From: Diploptera punctata
Lineage: Eukaryota > Arthropoda > Insecta > Blattodea > Blaberidae
Length of the DNA stretch: 64,000 bases
Assembly: GCA_030220185.1 (NCBI GenBank)
Contig: JASPKZ010007287.1
Coordinates: 380,501 to 444,500, forward strand
Direction of reading: 5' to 3'
Positions within the stretch are counted from its first letter, which is position 1, and each line of letters begins with the position of its first letter. The position numbers and the translations under genes were made by a program. The notes under the pieces were generated by a model. That model had not been told where the DNA came from, did not search any database, and was given only the letters and a program-made list of their open reading frames with translations. Positions 54,977 through 64,000 of this stretch are shown one piece after another.

Positions 54977-56122
54977 TCAGGAGATACTGCGTGCTCTCTG
55001 TGAACTCCTCAACAGTCGGCTGCAGACTTGCTGGTCGTTGGAAACTCCCTCCCTATTTATAGGCACGCCCCTGGTGGAGAGGCGGTTTTCTGCGCGGTCC
55101 GTGTTGCGTGCTGTTTTGTCCAGGCTGTCGCTAGCAGAAGTCATAGGCTTCGTTGTCGTATTGTGCAGTGCCGGGATCCAGATTTTGTTTATCTTCATGG
55201 TTTCTTCTTTTTTGTTAAAGGAATTTTTGTGTTTATATATTTCAATGGCTTCTCTGTACAGTCTGGTGTAATAATGTGATGTTTGGGACAATACCTGTGT
55301 TTCTTCGAATCTTATTATATGTTCTTGGTTGTTCATCCAGTGTTCCGCTACGGCTGATTTTTCTTTTTGTTTTAGTCTGCAATGCCTCTTGTGTTCTTGC
55401 AATCTTGTGGTAACCATTCTTTTTGTTGTGCCGATATAAACCTGTCCACAACTGCAAGGGATGCGATATATACCGGCAGTACTTAACGGATCTCTTGTAT
55501 CTTTGGCTGGGCGCAGTATATTGCTGATTTTTTGTGTTGGCTTGTAGGTTGTAGATATGTTATATTTATTTAATATTCGACCAATTCTCTCCGTTATTGT
55601 CTTGATATATGGTAGGTACACCTTACCCTTTGCCTCCTCCTTGTTCCCGTTTTCGGATATGTATTTATTGGGATTTATGGCTCGGCGAAAATCTGTTTTG
55701 CTGTATCCATTGGATTGAAACGCTGCTTGGAGATGATTAATTTCTTCTTGTAGATACTGTGGTTCCGAAATCCTTTTGGCTCGTTCCACCAGGGTTTTAA
55801 TTATTCCGCGTTTTTGTCTGGGATGATGGTTGGACCGCTTATGTAGGTATCTGTCTGTGTGAGTCTTTTTCCTGTATACCTTGTGTCCAAGTGTCATGTC
55901 TTGGTTTCGAATTACTAAAACATCCAAAAACGGTAGACTGTTGTTCTCTTCTCTTTCCAGGGTGTATTGGATGCTGGGACAAATACCATTTAAATGTTGC
56001 CTGAAGTTATCAAGTTCTTCTTCGCCATGCTCCCAAATGACGAATGTGTCGTCCACATATCTCAGCCAAACTGAAGGTCTTAATGTAGCATTCTCCAAGG
56101 CCTGTTTTTCAAATTGTTCCAT
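54977..56122 (-). pseudogene. Penelope-like RT-GIY-YIG, left arm (5'-truncated)
   Basis: A 381-codon open frame. SVWLRYVDDTFVIWEHGEEE carries the RT catalytic Asp pair, then LPFLDVLVIR and HTDRYLHKRSNHHPRQKRG of the thumb. The C-terminal half holds the GIY-YIG nuclease: GIYRIPCSCGQVYIGTTKRM with the following Arg, and AEHWMNNQEHII. The N-terminal RT motifs are missing because the copy starts at the palindrome centre, so it cannot make a full enzyme despite the open frame. Confidence 0.9.
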
Positions 56123-56142
56123 GTAAATTTGAAAAACAGGCC

Positions 56143-57264
56143 TTGGAGAATGCTACATTAAGACCTTCAGTTTGGCTGAGATATGTGGACGACACATTCG
56201 TCATTTGGGAGCATGGCGAAGAAGAACTTGATAACTTCAGGCAACATTTAAATGGTATTTGTCCCAGCATCCAATACACCCTGGAAAGAGAAGAGAACAA
56301 CAGTCTACCGTTTTTGGATGTTTTAGTAATTCGAAACCAAGACATGACACTTGGACACAAGGTATACAGGAAAAAGACTCACACAGACAGATACCTACAT
56401 AAGCGGTCCAACCATTATCCCAGACAAAAACGCGGAATAATTAAAACCCTGGTGGAACGAGCCAAAAGGATTTCGGAACCACAGTATCTACAAGAAGAAA
56501 TTAATCATCTCCAAGCAGCGTTTCAATCCAATGGATACAGCAAAACAGATTTTCGCCGAGCCATAAATCCCAATAAATACATATCCGAAAACGGGAACAA
56601 GGAGGAGGCAAAGGGTAAGGTGTACCTACCATATATCAAGACAATAACGGAGAGAATTGGTCGAATATTAAATAAATATAACATATCTACAACCTACAAG
56701 CCAACACAAAAAATCAGCAATATACTGCGCCCAGCCAAAGATACAAGAGATCCGTTAAGTACTGCCGGTATATATCGCATCCCTTGCAGTTGTGGACAGG
56801 TTTATATCGGCACAACAAAAAGAATGGTTACCACAAGATTGCAAGAACACAAGAGGCATTGCAGACTAAAACAAAAAGAAAAATCAGCCGTAGCGGAACA
56901 CTGGATGAACAACCAAGAGCATATAATAAGATTCGAAGAAACACAGGTATTGTCCCAAACATCACATTATTACACCAGACTGTACAGAGAAGCCATTGAA
57001 ATATATAAACACAAAAATTCCTTTAACAAAAAAGAAGAAACCATGAAGATAAACAAAATCTGGATCCCGGCACTGCACAATACGACAACGAAGCCTATGA
57101 CTTCTGCTAGCGACAGCCTGGACAAAACAGCACTCAACACGGACCGCGCAGAAAACCGCCTCTCCACCAGGGGCGTGCCTATAAATAGGGAGGGAGTTTC
57201 CAACGACCAGCCAGTCTGCAGCCGACTGTTGAGGAGTTCACAGAGAGCACGCAGTATCTCCTGA
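56143..57264 (+). pseudogene. Penelope-like RT-GIY-YIG, right arm (5'-truncated)
   Basis: A 373-codon frame differing from the left arm at only a few residues (NHYPRQ for NHHPRQ, PRAYNK for PRTYNK in an alternate frame, ALNTDR for ARNTDR, DQPVCS for DQQVCS). It begins ENATLRPSVWLRYVDDTF. The frame ends just where the hammerhead-like hairpin starts (57261). It has the same missing RT N-terminus. Confidence 0.9.
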
Positions 57265-57299
57265 AGATGTCTACCGCAGCAGTAGACGAAACGTCGAGT
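57261..57299 (+). ncRNA. Hammerhead-like ribozyme candidate, Penelope 3' region
   Basis: CTGAAGA (57261), one base, stem GTCTAC/GTAGAC with a 7-base loop, GAAAC (57288), GTC, then GAG that can pair with CTC before the core. The mirror copy is on the - strand at 54980-54942. Penelope-like elements are known to carry hammerhead ribozymes. The extra base before helix II is unusual, so activity is uncertain. Confidence 0.55.
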
Positions 57300-57371
57300 A
57301 GAAGAACGACTGGACCACGGCCTATATGCCCGGAAGACGAACCTTAGGGATCAGATAAAACAATATTGTTA

Positions 57372-57482
57372 ATAAATAAGGTGAGTGTGTAGCATCATAC
57401 CTCATAAACATTGAATAAGTTAAGATGCTACACACTCACCTTATTTAATAAGAAGAACCTCATAATGTTACTTCCTATTATA
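57372..57482 (+). repeat. Foldback family member, short form
   Basis: ATAAGGTGAGTGTGTAGCAT pairs with ATGCTACACACTCACCTTAT. AACCTCATAATGTTACTTCC (57456-57475) is the best-preserved terminal module in the window. It begins eight bases after the Penelope TSD. Confidence 0.85.
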
Positions 57483-57670
57483 ATTTTATTAAAAAAAACA
57501 ATATTGCATTTATTTTTGTTCATGTGGTTAAAACTTGAATATTCATAAGGCTAAAGAGCCTAAGTCATATTTATTTTCTATTTGTGGTCTTTCTAATAAA
57601 GTTATATAAAGTAAATATCACTAAAATACTGTTGTTTTCAAGCTAGAATTTTCTTTCATTCTATAAAAAG

Positions 57671-57988
57671 GCACAACAGGCCTAGAAGGCCCTTATCCTA
57701 CCAGCCGGCTGCTGGCCTCACGTCCACATGTGTCAATCACAGAGGTAGATGATGATCTAGCCAGTGTAGGGGTGACATGTGGTCAGCATGTTGGGTCCCC
57801 CAGCCAATATAGCTGGTTTTCACAACCTGGAACCGCTACTTATTGTAGCTACCCAAATGCCTCACGATGCTGGATGGGCACCAGTCCCATACTGGCCAAA
57901 ATACCATGAGAAAATTTCTTCCCCATGGAGACTCAAATCAGCGCTTGCACCAAGGCTTCATGCCTTAACCACTCGGCTACAGTGCAGG
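57671..57988 (-). repeat. SINE family B copy
   Basis: Full length. On the - strand the head is CTGTAGCCGAGTGGTTAAGG and the end CTTCTAGGCCTGTTGTGCC. Confidence 0.9.
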
Positions 57989-58619
57989 AATATTCATAGG
58001 GTCAAATATATTATCTTTTTTGTTCCCTTTGTGGCTCTAAAATGAACCAATTTCTCTTCTGTTGCTCCAAAACAAAAAGTGTTATAACTAATGCTCTATT
58101 AATAATATTTATATTTTACTGCAAGGATTACCTGTAAATCAAAATCAAAATATCAAGATGTCTGACTCAGTATTTAAGTGTTTTTAGCTTTTCCTGTAAA
58201 TTGACTTATAGTGCATGATGCAAGTTCTGAAATGACCCACCTCATATATTCTCACCTTAAATTCAAGTTAAAGACAAATAATGTCTATATTGGAACTTTT
58301 TAATATAATACTATAATAACAGAGTCAGAATTAAATATGTTTCAAGTTTGAATATCTCTCAACTTACCAAAAATTTTAGTAAAAGTGAGTTTGGAAAAAA
58401 AATACTTTCAAATATATAAGATAACACTGGGAAATTTAAACTTTTCAAGGTATCTGAGGTTGACTTATGAAAATTTGGCTGTGCTTTGTGTACATTTACT
58501 CTGCCTTTAGTTAAAAGGAGAAAAGGTTTGCCTTTGTGGTTTAGTTTTCTTGGAAGGAATGTTAAAAATTGCTGTTTATAGTTATGGAGGTTTCTGGCAA
58601 ATTAAAAAAAAAAATCTTG

Positions 58620-58815
58620 ATTATGCAAAATCCAGAGGGAAAACGCCCAGTTGGTAGACCAAGAATGAGATAGGAGAATAACATTAACTTTGATTTGAGG
58701 GTAGTAGATTATACAGGGAATGATTGGAAAGCATTAGCTCAGGATAGGGATGTATGAAGAGCTTAGTCTGTGTGGCCAACAACCTATGGGTTTGATGGTG
58801 TCATTGAGTAAGTAT
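58620..58815 (+). repeat. LINE 3' end, truncated
   Basis: It starts at CCAGAGGGAAAACGCCCAGT and ends TCATTGAGTAAGTATG, the same tail as positions 1-184. Confidence 0.8.
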
Positions 58816-58936
58816 GTAAAACTGCTTGTTTTACAATAAAATGGGATCTTAGAATAGCAGTAAACTGACCAAAGAAATAATCTTATGCATTTTGAATTTT
58901 TTTTCCCCCTATTTGCCATCCTTTTGAAAATATAAA

Positions 58937-58942
58937 TTTATT
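58937..58942 (-). other. Possible polyadenylation signal of the LRR gene
   Basis: AATAAA on the - strand about 205 bases after the stop codon at 59148. Confidence 0.45.
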
Positions 58943-59147
58943 TAATCGTAAAAAAAAAAATATTAAAATAGTTCAGACATCAAAAAGGGTGGAGAAGATT
59001 AATTTTTTTATAATTTACCATTCAATTATAATTCTTCATTTTTGTCACCTTAATTTAATCTTAATATAGTTTCATGTAATATAAAATAACTAGACTACTA
59101 ATGGAAAACAAAGTTATGTATTTCTTAAATAAAGAAATAATTACAAA

Positions 59148-59483
59148 TTAACAACCAGTGGAAGCAAATCTGGATATTTCAGGAACCATTGCAATCACTA
59201 TTTCATGGTCATCTCTGGCATCATCACTCGAATGACTGAGATCAATCTCACTTGAAGGAACAGATTCTTCCCAGTCTTCTGAGTCTGAATCAGAATTGTG
59301 AGAATTCTCAATTATCTTGTTATCATCTACAATCACATTTTCATAGTTTAAACATTCCACACGCTGCTCTGATGTCAGAAGATTATCCCTTAAGTCCAGC
59401 TTCTTGAGATGTCTTGCTTCTTGAAGTACTAATGGATCTATTTCATTTATCTTATTATGTGCAAAATAAGCATATTGAAGTCC
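59148..59483 (-). CDS. Leucine-rich-repeat protein, last exon
   Basis: The acceptor ATTTTGCAG precedes GGA at 59483. The exon is 111 codons plus TAA and joins in phase 0 to the exon at 59939. It continues the repeats with GLQYAYFAHNKINEIDPLVL and HLKKLDLRDNLLTSEQRVEC, matching LxxLxLxxNxL spacing. It then ends in an acidic, Ser/Asp-rich tail (NSDSDSEDWEES, then SSDDARDDHEIVIAM) and SRFASTGC. LRR domains are protein-binding; the partner and compartment cannot be told. There is no signal peptide or membrane span in this part, so a cytoplasmic or nuclear role is more likely. I could not name the orthologue. Confidence 0.85.
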   Translation of the reverse strand, partial: GLQYAYFAHNKINEIDPLVLQEARHLKKLDLRDNLLTSEQRVECLNYENVIVDDNKIIENSHNSDSDSEDWEESVPSSEIDLSHSSDDARDDHEIVIAMVPEISRFASTGC

Positions 59484-59938
59484 CTGCAAAATTAATCCAT
59501 ATAATTTTAAATAATTACATTATTTTAAAAAATTGACTAACTGAATGAGTTGGCTCTGATATTTTTGGCATTTGAAAATTTTTGGAGGTCCAGATTCAAA
59601 TTCCAATACCAATATTTTTTTTTTTTCTTCTCATTATTTGAAAAGACTAATGTTATGTTTCAATTCCATTACCAAGATCCATTTAAGTTCAGAAATACGC
59701 AGCTCCTGGTATATATCCATGCATTATGATAAAAAAATTAAGTTAAAAAAATCAGCTACAGAAATGTGTTTTTGGCAATATTAATTTTTCTTTCTCATTT
59801 CATCTCAATCTTAACTGTCAACCCAAGGGTGAATAGCAATCATGATTGTTTGATTTATATTTTTAAAGTTAGCAGGATCAGTGGATTTTTAGGGCATATT
59901 GTATCAAAATAATTAAAAGAAAATGTTTACCTTCTTAC

Positions 59939-60068
59939 CTTAATTGACATGATGATGGGCGGCATACTGTGAAGATTATTGTAACAAAGATTAATATGAA
60001 TCAAACTGCTCATAACATTCAATAATTCAGGAACTTCACTTATATTATTGTTCTCCAAAGTTAGCCAT
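59939..60068 (-). CDS. Leucine-rich-repeat protein, penultimate exon
   Basis: 130 bases: one base completing a split codon, then 43 codons reading WLTLENNNISEVPELL and SLIHINLCYNNLHSMPPIIM. That is two leucine-rich repeats with the Asn ladder positions. The acceptor CTTGTCTTGTAG and donor AAG/GTAAGA are good. The spacing of repeats runs on into the last exon without a gap, supporting the join. Upstream exons must lie beyond 60070 on the - strand. None was recognised before the window end, where mobile DNA dominates. Confidence 0.85.
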
Positions 60069-60109
60069 CTACAAGACAAGAAAATTATAAATATAGGCCT
60101 ACAAAGAAA

Positions 60110-60690
60110 GTTCTCAAAAATATGGACTGTATTGTAGGAATTCCTCCATTTTTCATTTTAATATTAACCCTTTCTTGGAAGTATAATTAATAACCTTAGC
60201 TTTGTAAGAGTAACTGAGTATATACTTGAAGTGAGAAGCAGTGAAGTCCAGTTAAGAAAACGAAGGTTGAGGAATTGTGTTATGAGCTTACTCAGTGACT
60301 GCAAGCACTTCATTCTGTCTGGGATTTTCTTTGTTTCCGTGTCTTGTATTCTTTTTTGAAGGATGGGAGGGAAAAAAATCTTATCTTTTATTTCAAATAA
60401 GGACGTGGAAGAACTTTTATAGATTCCCTTTCAAAGCTTATAAAAAAAAAGATGAGCTAGAATTTTAATAAGGATTATAGTTCTGTGAAACGTAGTGGGT
60501 AATTATTTACTCTGTCAACCAACAATTTTGTTCAAATGAATGATATTAGTTCTTTGCAACCATAAAAATATTAATAACAAATAGGATGCCTTGCTGCCAT
60601 TTTATAATTTTTTCTGATGTTCATATTAGTAAATTGTAGCACCCACAATTTTATAACACAATAAACAACTATCTAATGATTACAAGTATT
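60110..60690. other. No recognised feature (probable LRR-gene intron)
   Basis: AT-rich, without exon-like open frames on the - strand. Confidence 0.45.
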
Positions 60691-60694
60691 TGAC

Positions 60695-61045
60695 AATAAA
60701 TTTCTTAGGAAAATTTTTGGACCAAGAGAGATTAACAGACAGGTGAATGGAGAAGACTACATAATAGTGAGCTACATAATCCATATGCAAAACAGATGGG
60801 TGAAATATAATATTAACCATGATTTCAGAGGGTGAATTATACAGGGGATGATTGGAAAATGGGATATTGTAGGAAGACTAGAAGATAAGGCCCAGTTGGT
60901 AGGTGAAAAATAATATTAACAATGATTTGAGAGGAGTGAATTATACAGGGGATGATTGGAAAACTTTAGTTCAGGATAGGGATATATGGAGACCTTAAGA
61001 CCACATGGGTATGAATCTTGGTGTTCAATAGTGTCATTGAGTTAG
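60695..61045 (+). repeat. LINE 3' end, rearranged
   Basis: Keeps TTCTTAGGAAAATTTTTGGA and a partial tandem duplication of about 95 bp (TTATACAGGGGATGATTGGA at 60836 and 60943). Confidence 0.75.
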
Positions 61046-61079
61046 TTAATAAATAATTTTCTAACAAAAATAATTTGTC

Positions 61080-61610
61080 TTTTTTTATCTAGTCTTCTCA
61101 TTCTTCTTCCACTTCAAGGTTAGGCTGTAAGCCTGTGCCGAATCAAAGTATATTCCTACAATCTGGTCATGTTGGATCGAATGGAACAGTTACCTCTTGG
61201 ATTATATTGTAAAGGCTGTTTTGATAGACCATATATCTCCATTCAATTTATATGTTGAAACTATTTTAATTTATTGTCTGTCAATTTATTTATTGACTCA
61301 TTTATTTGTAATTTTCTCTAATATTGGTATTGCAGATGTGATCTCTTAAAGTGTGTCCTGCTATCATTCTTAAGAAAAGCATTTCTGCCGTTTCTATCTT
61401 CTTTTTCCAAATCTATTTGTCCAGTTTTCACTTCCATGTGTTAGGAGTGGGACTGCCAAGACATAGAATCTCTTCATTGCCCCTTTCCTGGTTTTATTAA
61501 GCAAGATTCCTTGAATCGTTCCACACATATGCTGGAATTTTTATAATTTATCATCTAGATATTTTTCTTTTTCATACTATAATAAACATCCTAAATAATT
61601 AAAACAGACC
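61080..61610 (-). pseudogene. LINE RT C-terminal relic
   Basis: The - strand reads KKIETAEMLFLRMIAGHTLR, the conserved post-RT block of many arthropod LINEs, with stops on both sides. Confidence 0.6.
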
Positions 61611-61759
61611 AGCCTCATGGGTTCATGGGCTATAGGAATTTTTTCTTAAAGGGAATTATTCTTGTGGTTGCCCATGGTCTGGAATTTAGGTTAAGAACTC
61701 TCCTAGCGCTTCATTATCATTTATCACCCATCATATCGGGGTAATGCAACTCTGCCTTC

Positions 61760-61870
61760 CAGGTGCCCCAACCTAAGAAATGGATTACAGTTCTGCCAAT
61801 GCCAGGGGAAAAAGCCAGAAATGTCATAAAAGACAACCTGGTGGCATTAGACAAAAAAAAAATTGAAAAT
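61760..61870 (+). other. Unrecognised exon-like open stretch
   Basis: A possible acceptor TGCCTTCCAG (ending 61763) precedes VPQPKKWITVLPMPGEKARN and IKDNLVALDKK before the frame degrades. It may be part of a mobile-element protein; no family is assigned. Confidence 0.25.
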
Positions 61871-61999
61871 ATTTTATTTGTTCTATTGTTTTGTTTTTTA
61901 GAACTATTTTTGATTGGATATTTTCCTTTAAATGCTATTACCAGTACTTTTGATTTGTTGATATATGTAGATTATTCTATTATTATTATTATTACTCCT

Positions 62000-62333
62000 G
62001 GTGCGACAGGCCAAGAAGGTCCTTAGCCTACCATCCGGCTACTGGCCTCACATCCACATGTGTCTATCACAGAGGTAGATGATCATCCAGCCAGTGTAGG
62101 GGTGACATGTGGTCAGCATGTCAAGTCCCCCAGCCATTATAGCTGGTTTTCTCAACCTGGAACCACTACTTATTGTAGCTACCCAAATGCCTCATGTTAC
62201 TGGGTGGGCAACGATCCCATACTGGCCGAAATACCATGAGAAAATTTCATCCCCCATGGAGACTCGAACCAGCACAAGTCCCATAGCTCTGCGCCACGGC
62301 TTCCTGCTTTAACCACTCGGCTATGGTGCAGGA
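62000..62333 (-). repeat. SINE family B copy
   Basis: Full length with an ATTATTATTATTATTAC tail at 61978-61995. The head is CATAGCCGAGTGGTTAAAGC. Confidence 0.9.
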
Positions 62334-62349
62334 CTTATTTTATTCTGTT

Positions 62350-62646
62350 CTATGGCAATTCTGCCTGAGGGCAGGTCTTTCACTGCAATCATAGCATTTT
62401 CATGCTATACTTTATAGCTTTACTAAAGAATTATAGGTGTGGTAACTTCCCATTGTTTTCCACACCGATGATGATGGTGGGCTGATTTTCGGGGACCGTT
62501 GGGCCGCCCTAAGCTTCCTGACATTTGTCTTACAGGCGAGGAAAAACTCCGAAAAAACCTCACCCAGGAGCCTGTCCCAACTAAGAATCGAACCTGGGCC
62601 TGCTGCATGACAAGGCAGCATGCTACCTTGAGACCACAGCAGTGGC
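62350..62646 (-). repeat. SINE family A copy
   Basis: Diverged but complete, with head CTCAAGGTAGCATGCTGCC. It abuts a LINE relic at 62647. Confidence 0.85.
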
Positions 62647-63185
62647 CATGTAGATTATAATGTAATATAATTTTTTGCAATTGATATACTTTTCTTTGTA
62701 ATTCATGTTCAGAAGCTACGAGAATTACTTGACTGTCAGCAAATAAAATAGAACTTAAAACGATTTTCCCTAATTTAAAATTATAATGTAATTGTCTTTG
62801 CCATTGATTTATAGCAGCACAAATATATATGTTTAAATAGACTTGGAGACAGTGGACAACTTTGGCATACTCTTTGATTAATCAGTTCAGTTCTTCCATG
62901 GTATCAATTATGCATATTGTTGTGCCATTGTACATTTCTTTTATTACTTCTATTATATATCTGGGATACCTTTTGTCAAGCATTATTTTCCACAATTTTT
63001 GCCTGAGAACTTTGTTGAAAGCTTTTATATAATTGACAAATAAAATATGAATTTGTAAATTGAACTTTCTGTTTCAAAATGAAAACACAGTCTGAGCATG
63101 ATCTTCCTCTCCTAAAGCTATGTTCCTCATTTAATAATGTTTCAGAAATCACTTCCGATCATCTTGCTATTATTTTTATCTGTAA
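62647..63185 (-). pseudogene. LINE RT core relic
   Basis: The - strand has KAFNKVLRQKLWKIMLDKRY near 63030 and SILFADSQVILVASEHEL near 62740 (FADD changed to FADS), with a frameshift between them. Confidence 0.8.
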
Positions 63186-63354
63186 CTCAACTGAACAGAA
63201 TCTTGTATGCACAGAATCAACTTGTTAGTTCTGCACATGGCAGAAGAAGCTGTGTTTCTTTCCTGTGACAGAACAGCTCTTAGCAAGTCTATGTTAACTG
63301 TTGTGTTTTTTAAGGATTCAATTATATAGTTGTGATATTGTAATAATGTAAATA

Positions 63355-63720
63355 TGTATCTGGTTGGCCTTTAAGGAGTCAAGCTTATAATATTGCATAT
63401 AATGTTGCGAAGCACTTGCAGGAGAAGAAGGCTCAGTGCAAACTGAAATACAATGTTGTAGAAGCTATGAATGAGGCGACAAGTGTTTCTAAAAGTTTGG
63501 TGACTATTATTTTAAAGGAAGGGTCCAAGTCTTTGTCCACTACAGGACAGGTCAGTTCTTCTTTATCAAATGGGGTGAAAAAAGATAGACAAAAGAAAAT
63601 GAGGATGACTTCACTGATGAGCAAATACGAAGGACGATTAATGAATTTTACACTGTGAAAAAAAAAAACTTCCAACATTTAGAAAGGTGCTGTCTGTCTT
63701 AAATAAAACAAATACTAATG
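63355..63720 (+). pseudogene. Transposase N-terminal relic (same DDE family as 11.3-11.8 kb)
   Basis: EAMNEATSVSKSLVTIILKE is a helix-turn-helix-like segment. After one frameshift near 63600 the frame continues DDFTDEQIRRTINEFYTVKK, the linker typical of that insect DDE family. It breaks off at about 63720, where LINE sequence begins. Confidence 0.65.
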
Positions 63721-63721
63721 C

Positions 63722-64000
63722 TGATAAAACATTATTATACGCTGATGAGACCAGGTAATAATAGCAAATACGGAAGACGAACTTTAAAGGAATATTTTTA
63801 AATTACATAATATATGTGAACAATATAATCTCAAAATATCCATAGAAAAAACTAAGGTAATGGCATTCCAAGGGAAAAATCAAAACAGATCCAAAATAGT
63901 AATAGGAAACAAAATCATAGAACAGGTGAACCATCTCAATTGTCTAGGATGTGACATTTCATTTAATTATGATAATGATATAACTAATAAAATAGCAAAA
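63722..64000 (+). pseudogene. LINE RT fragment running off the window
   Basis: TLLYADETR (YADD changed to YADE), then after a frame change NICEQYNLKISIEKTKVMAF and VNHLNCLGCDISFNYD. It is close to the family of the 62647-63185 relic but opposite in strand. Confidence 0.8.

Larger units (their letters stand above)
54855..57352. mobile_element. Head-to-head Penelope-like palindrome with 12-bp TSD
   Basis: AGATAAAACAAT is duplicated at 54843-54854 and 57353-57364, so the whole palindrome behaves as one insertion. The arms 54885-56115 and 56126-57352 are about 99 percent identical and inverted around the 10-base centre GTTCCATGTA. Each arm is a 5'-truncated Penelope-like copy with its 3' end outward. 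Confidence 0.93.
53478..58246. mobile_element. Apparent terminal-inverted-repeat element enclosing other insertions
   Basis: TATGAGGCGGGTCATT (53478) and TATGAGGTGGGTCATT (inverse of the right end, 58246) are part of a 27-bp terminal repeat with three mismatches, bordered by TA. The interior is mostly later insertions: a MITE, foldbacks, the Penelope palindrome and a SINE. No transposase was found. Confidence 0.55.

Noticed and set aside
56116..56125. Centre of the Penelope palindrome as a rho-like or regulatory hairpin
   Set aside because: It is simply the junction of two inverted element copies. Nothing suggests regulation.

Overview
The window looks like nuclear DNA of an insect with a large, repeat-swollen genome. 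The evidence is AT-rich sequence, long introns with GT..AG ends, several tRNA-derived SINE families in about ten copies each, and many decayed LINE, Penelope-like and DNA-transposon relics. A cockroach- or termite-like (hemimetabolous) insect is a guess from repeat style, not something the sequence proves. I see no bacterial, phage, plasmid or CRISPR features.

Two host genes can be supported. The first is RCC1, the chromatin-bound guanine-nucleotide exchange factor for Ran. It lies on the + strand as four coding exons (4337-4424, 10385-10984, 18832-19254, 29944-30110). They join in frame, every intron is phase 1, and the product is 425 aa. A 25.8 kb gene thus carries under 1.3 kb of coding sequence; the rest is intron filled with repeats. 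The second is the 3' end of a leucine-rich-repeat gene on the - strand (exons 59939-60068 and 59148-59483), whose 5' part was not found.

The rest is layered mobile DNA. 1-4.3 kb: a LINE relic cut by a foldback element, plus SINEs. 6.1-7.7 kb: a frameshifted LINE. 8-10 kb: tRNA-like elements nested with SINEs and a 5'-truncated LINE. 12-20 kb: SINEs, LINE tails and tRNA-like foldbacks. 20.97-23.35 kb: a LINE with reverse transcriptase and RNase H, bounded by a 16-bp target-site duplication (TSD). 23.4-24.2 kb: a pogo-like element. 25.1-25.7 kb: a hAT-like element with 8-bp TSD. 26.0-26.5 kb: a perfect 238-bp tandem duplication. 32-34.7 kb: a long-inverted-repeat element holding other insertions. 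40.5-41.3 kb: a mariner relic. 41.4-42.7 kb: a broken Penelope-like element. 44.5-47.1 kb: a TTAA-bounded piggyBac-like element with nested retroposons. 53.5-58.2 kb: an apparent terminal-inverted-repeat element holding a 2.5-kb Penelope palindrome. 61-64 kb: LINE and transposase fragments.

The most interesting pattern is a family of about 15 foldback elements. They share a donor-like ATGAGGTRAG box, a terminal module resembling AACCTCATAATGTTACTTCC and, in many members, a hairpin flanked by CTGANGA and GAAAC followed by a two-pair helix and GUH. That layout resembles a hammerhead self-cleaving ribozyme. Stems differ in sequence between members yet stay paired. The same hairpin sits just after the Penelope open reading frames, which suggests the foldbacks derive from Penelope-like terminal repeats.
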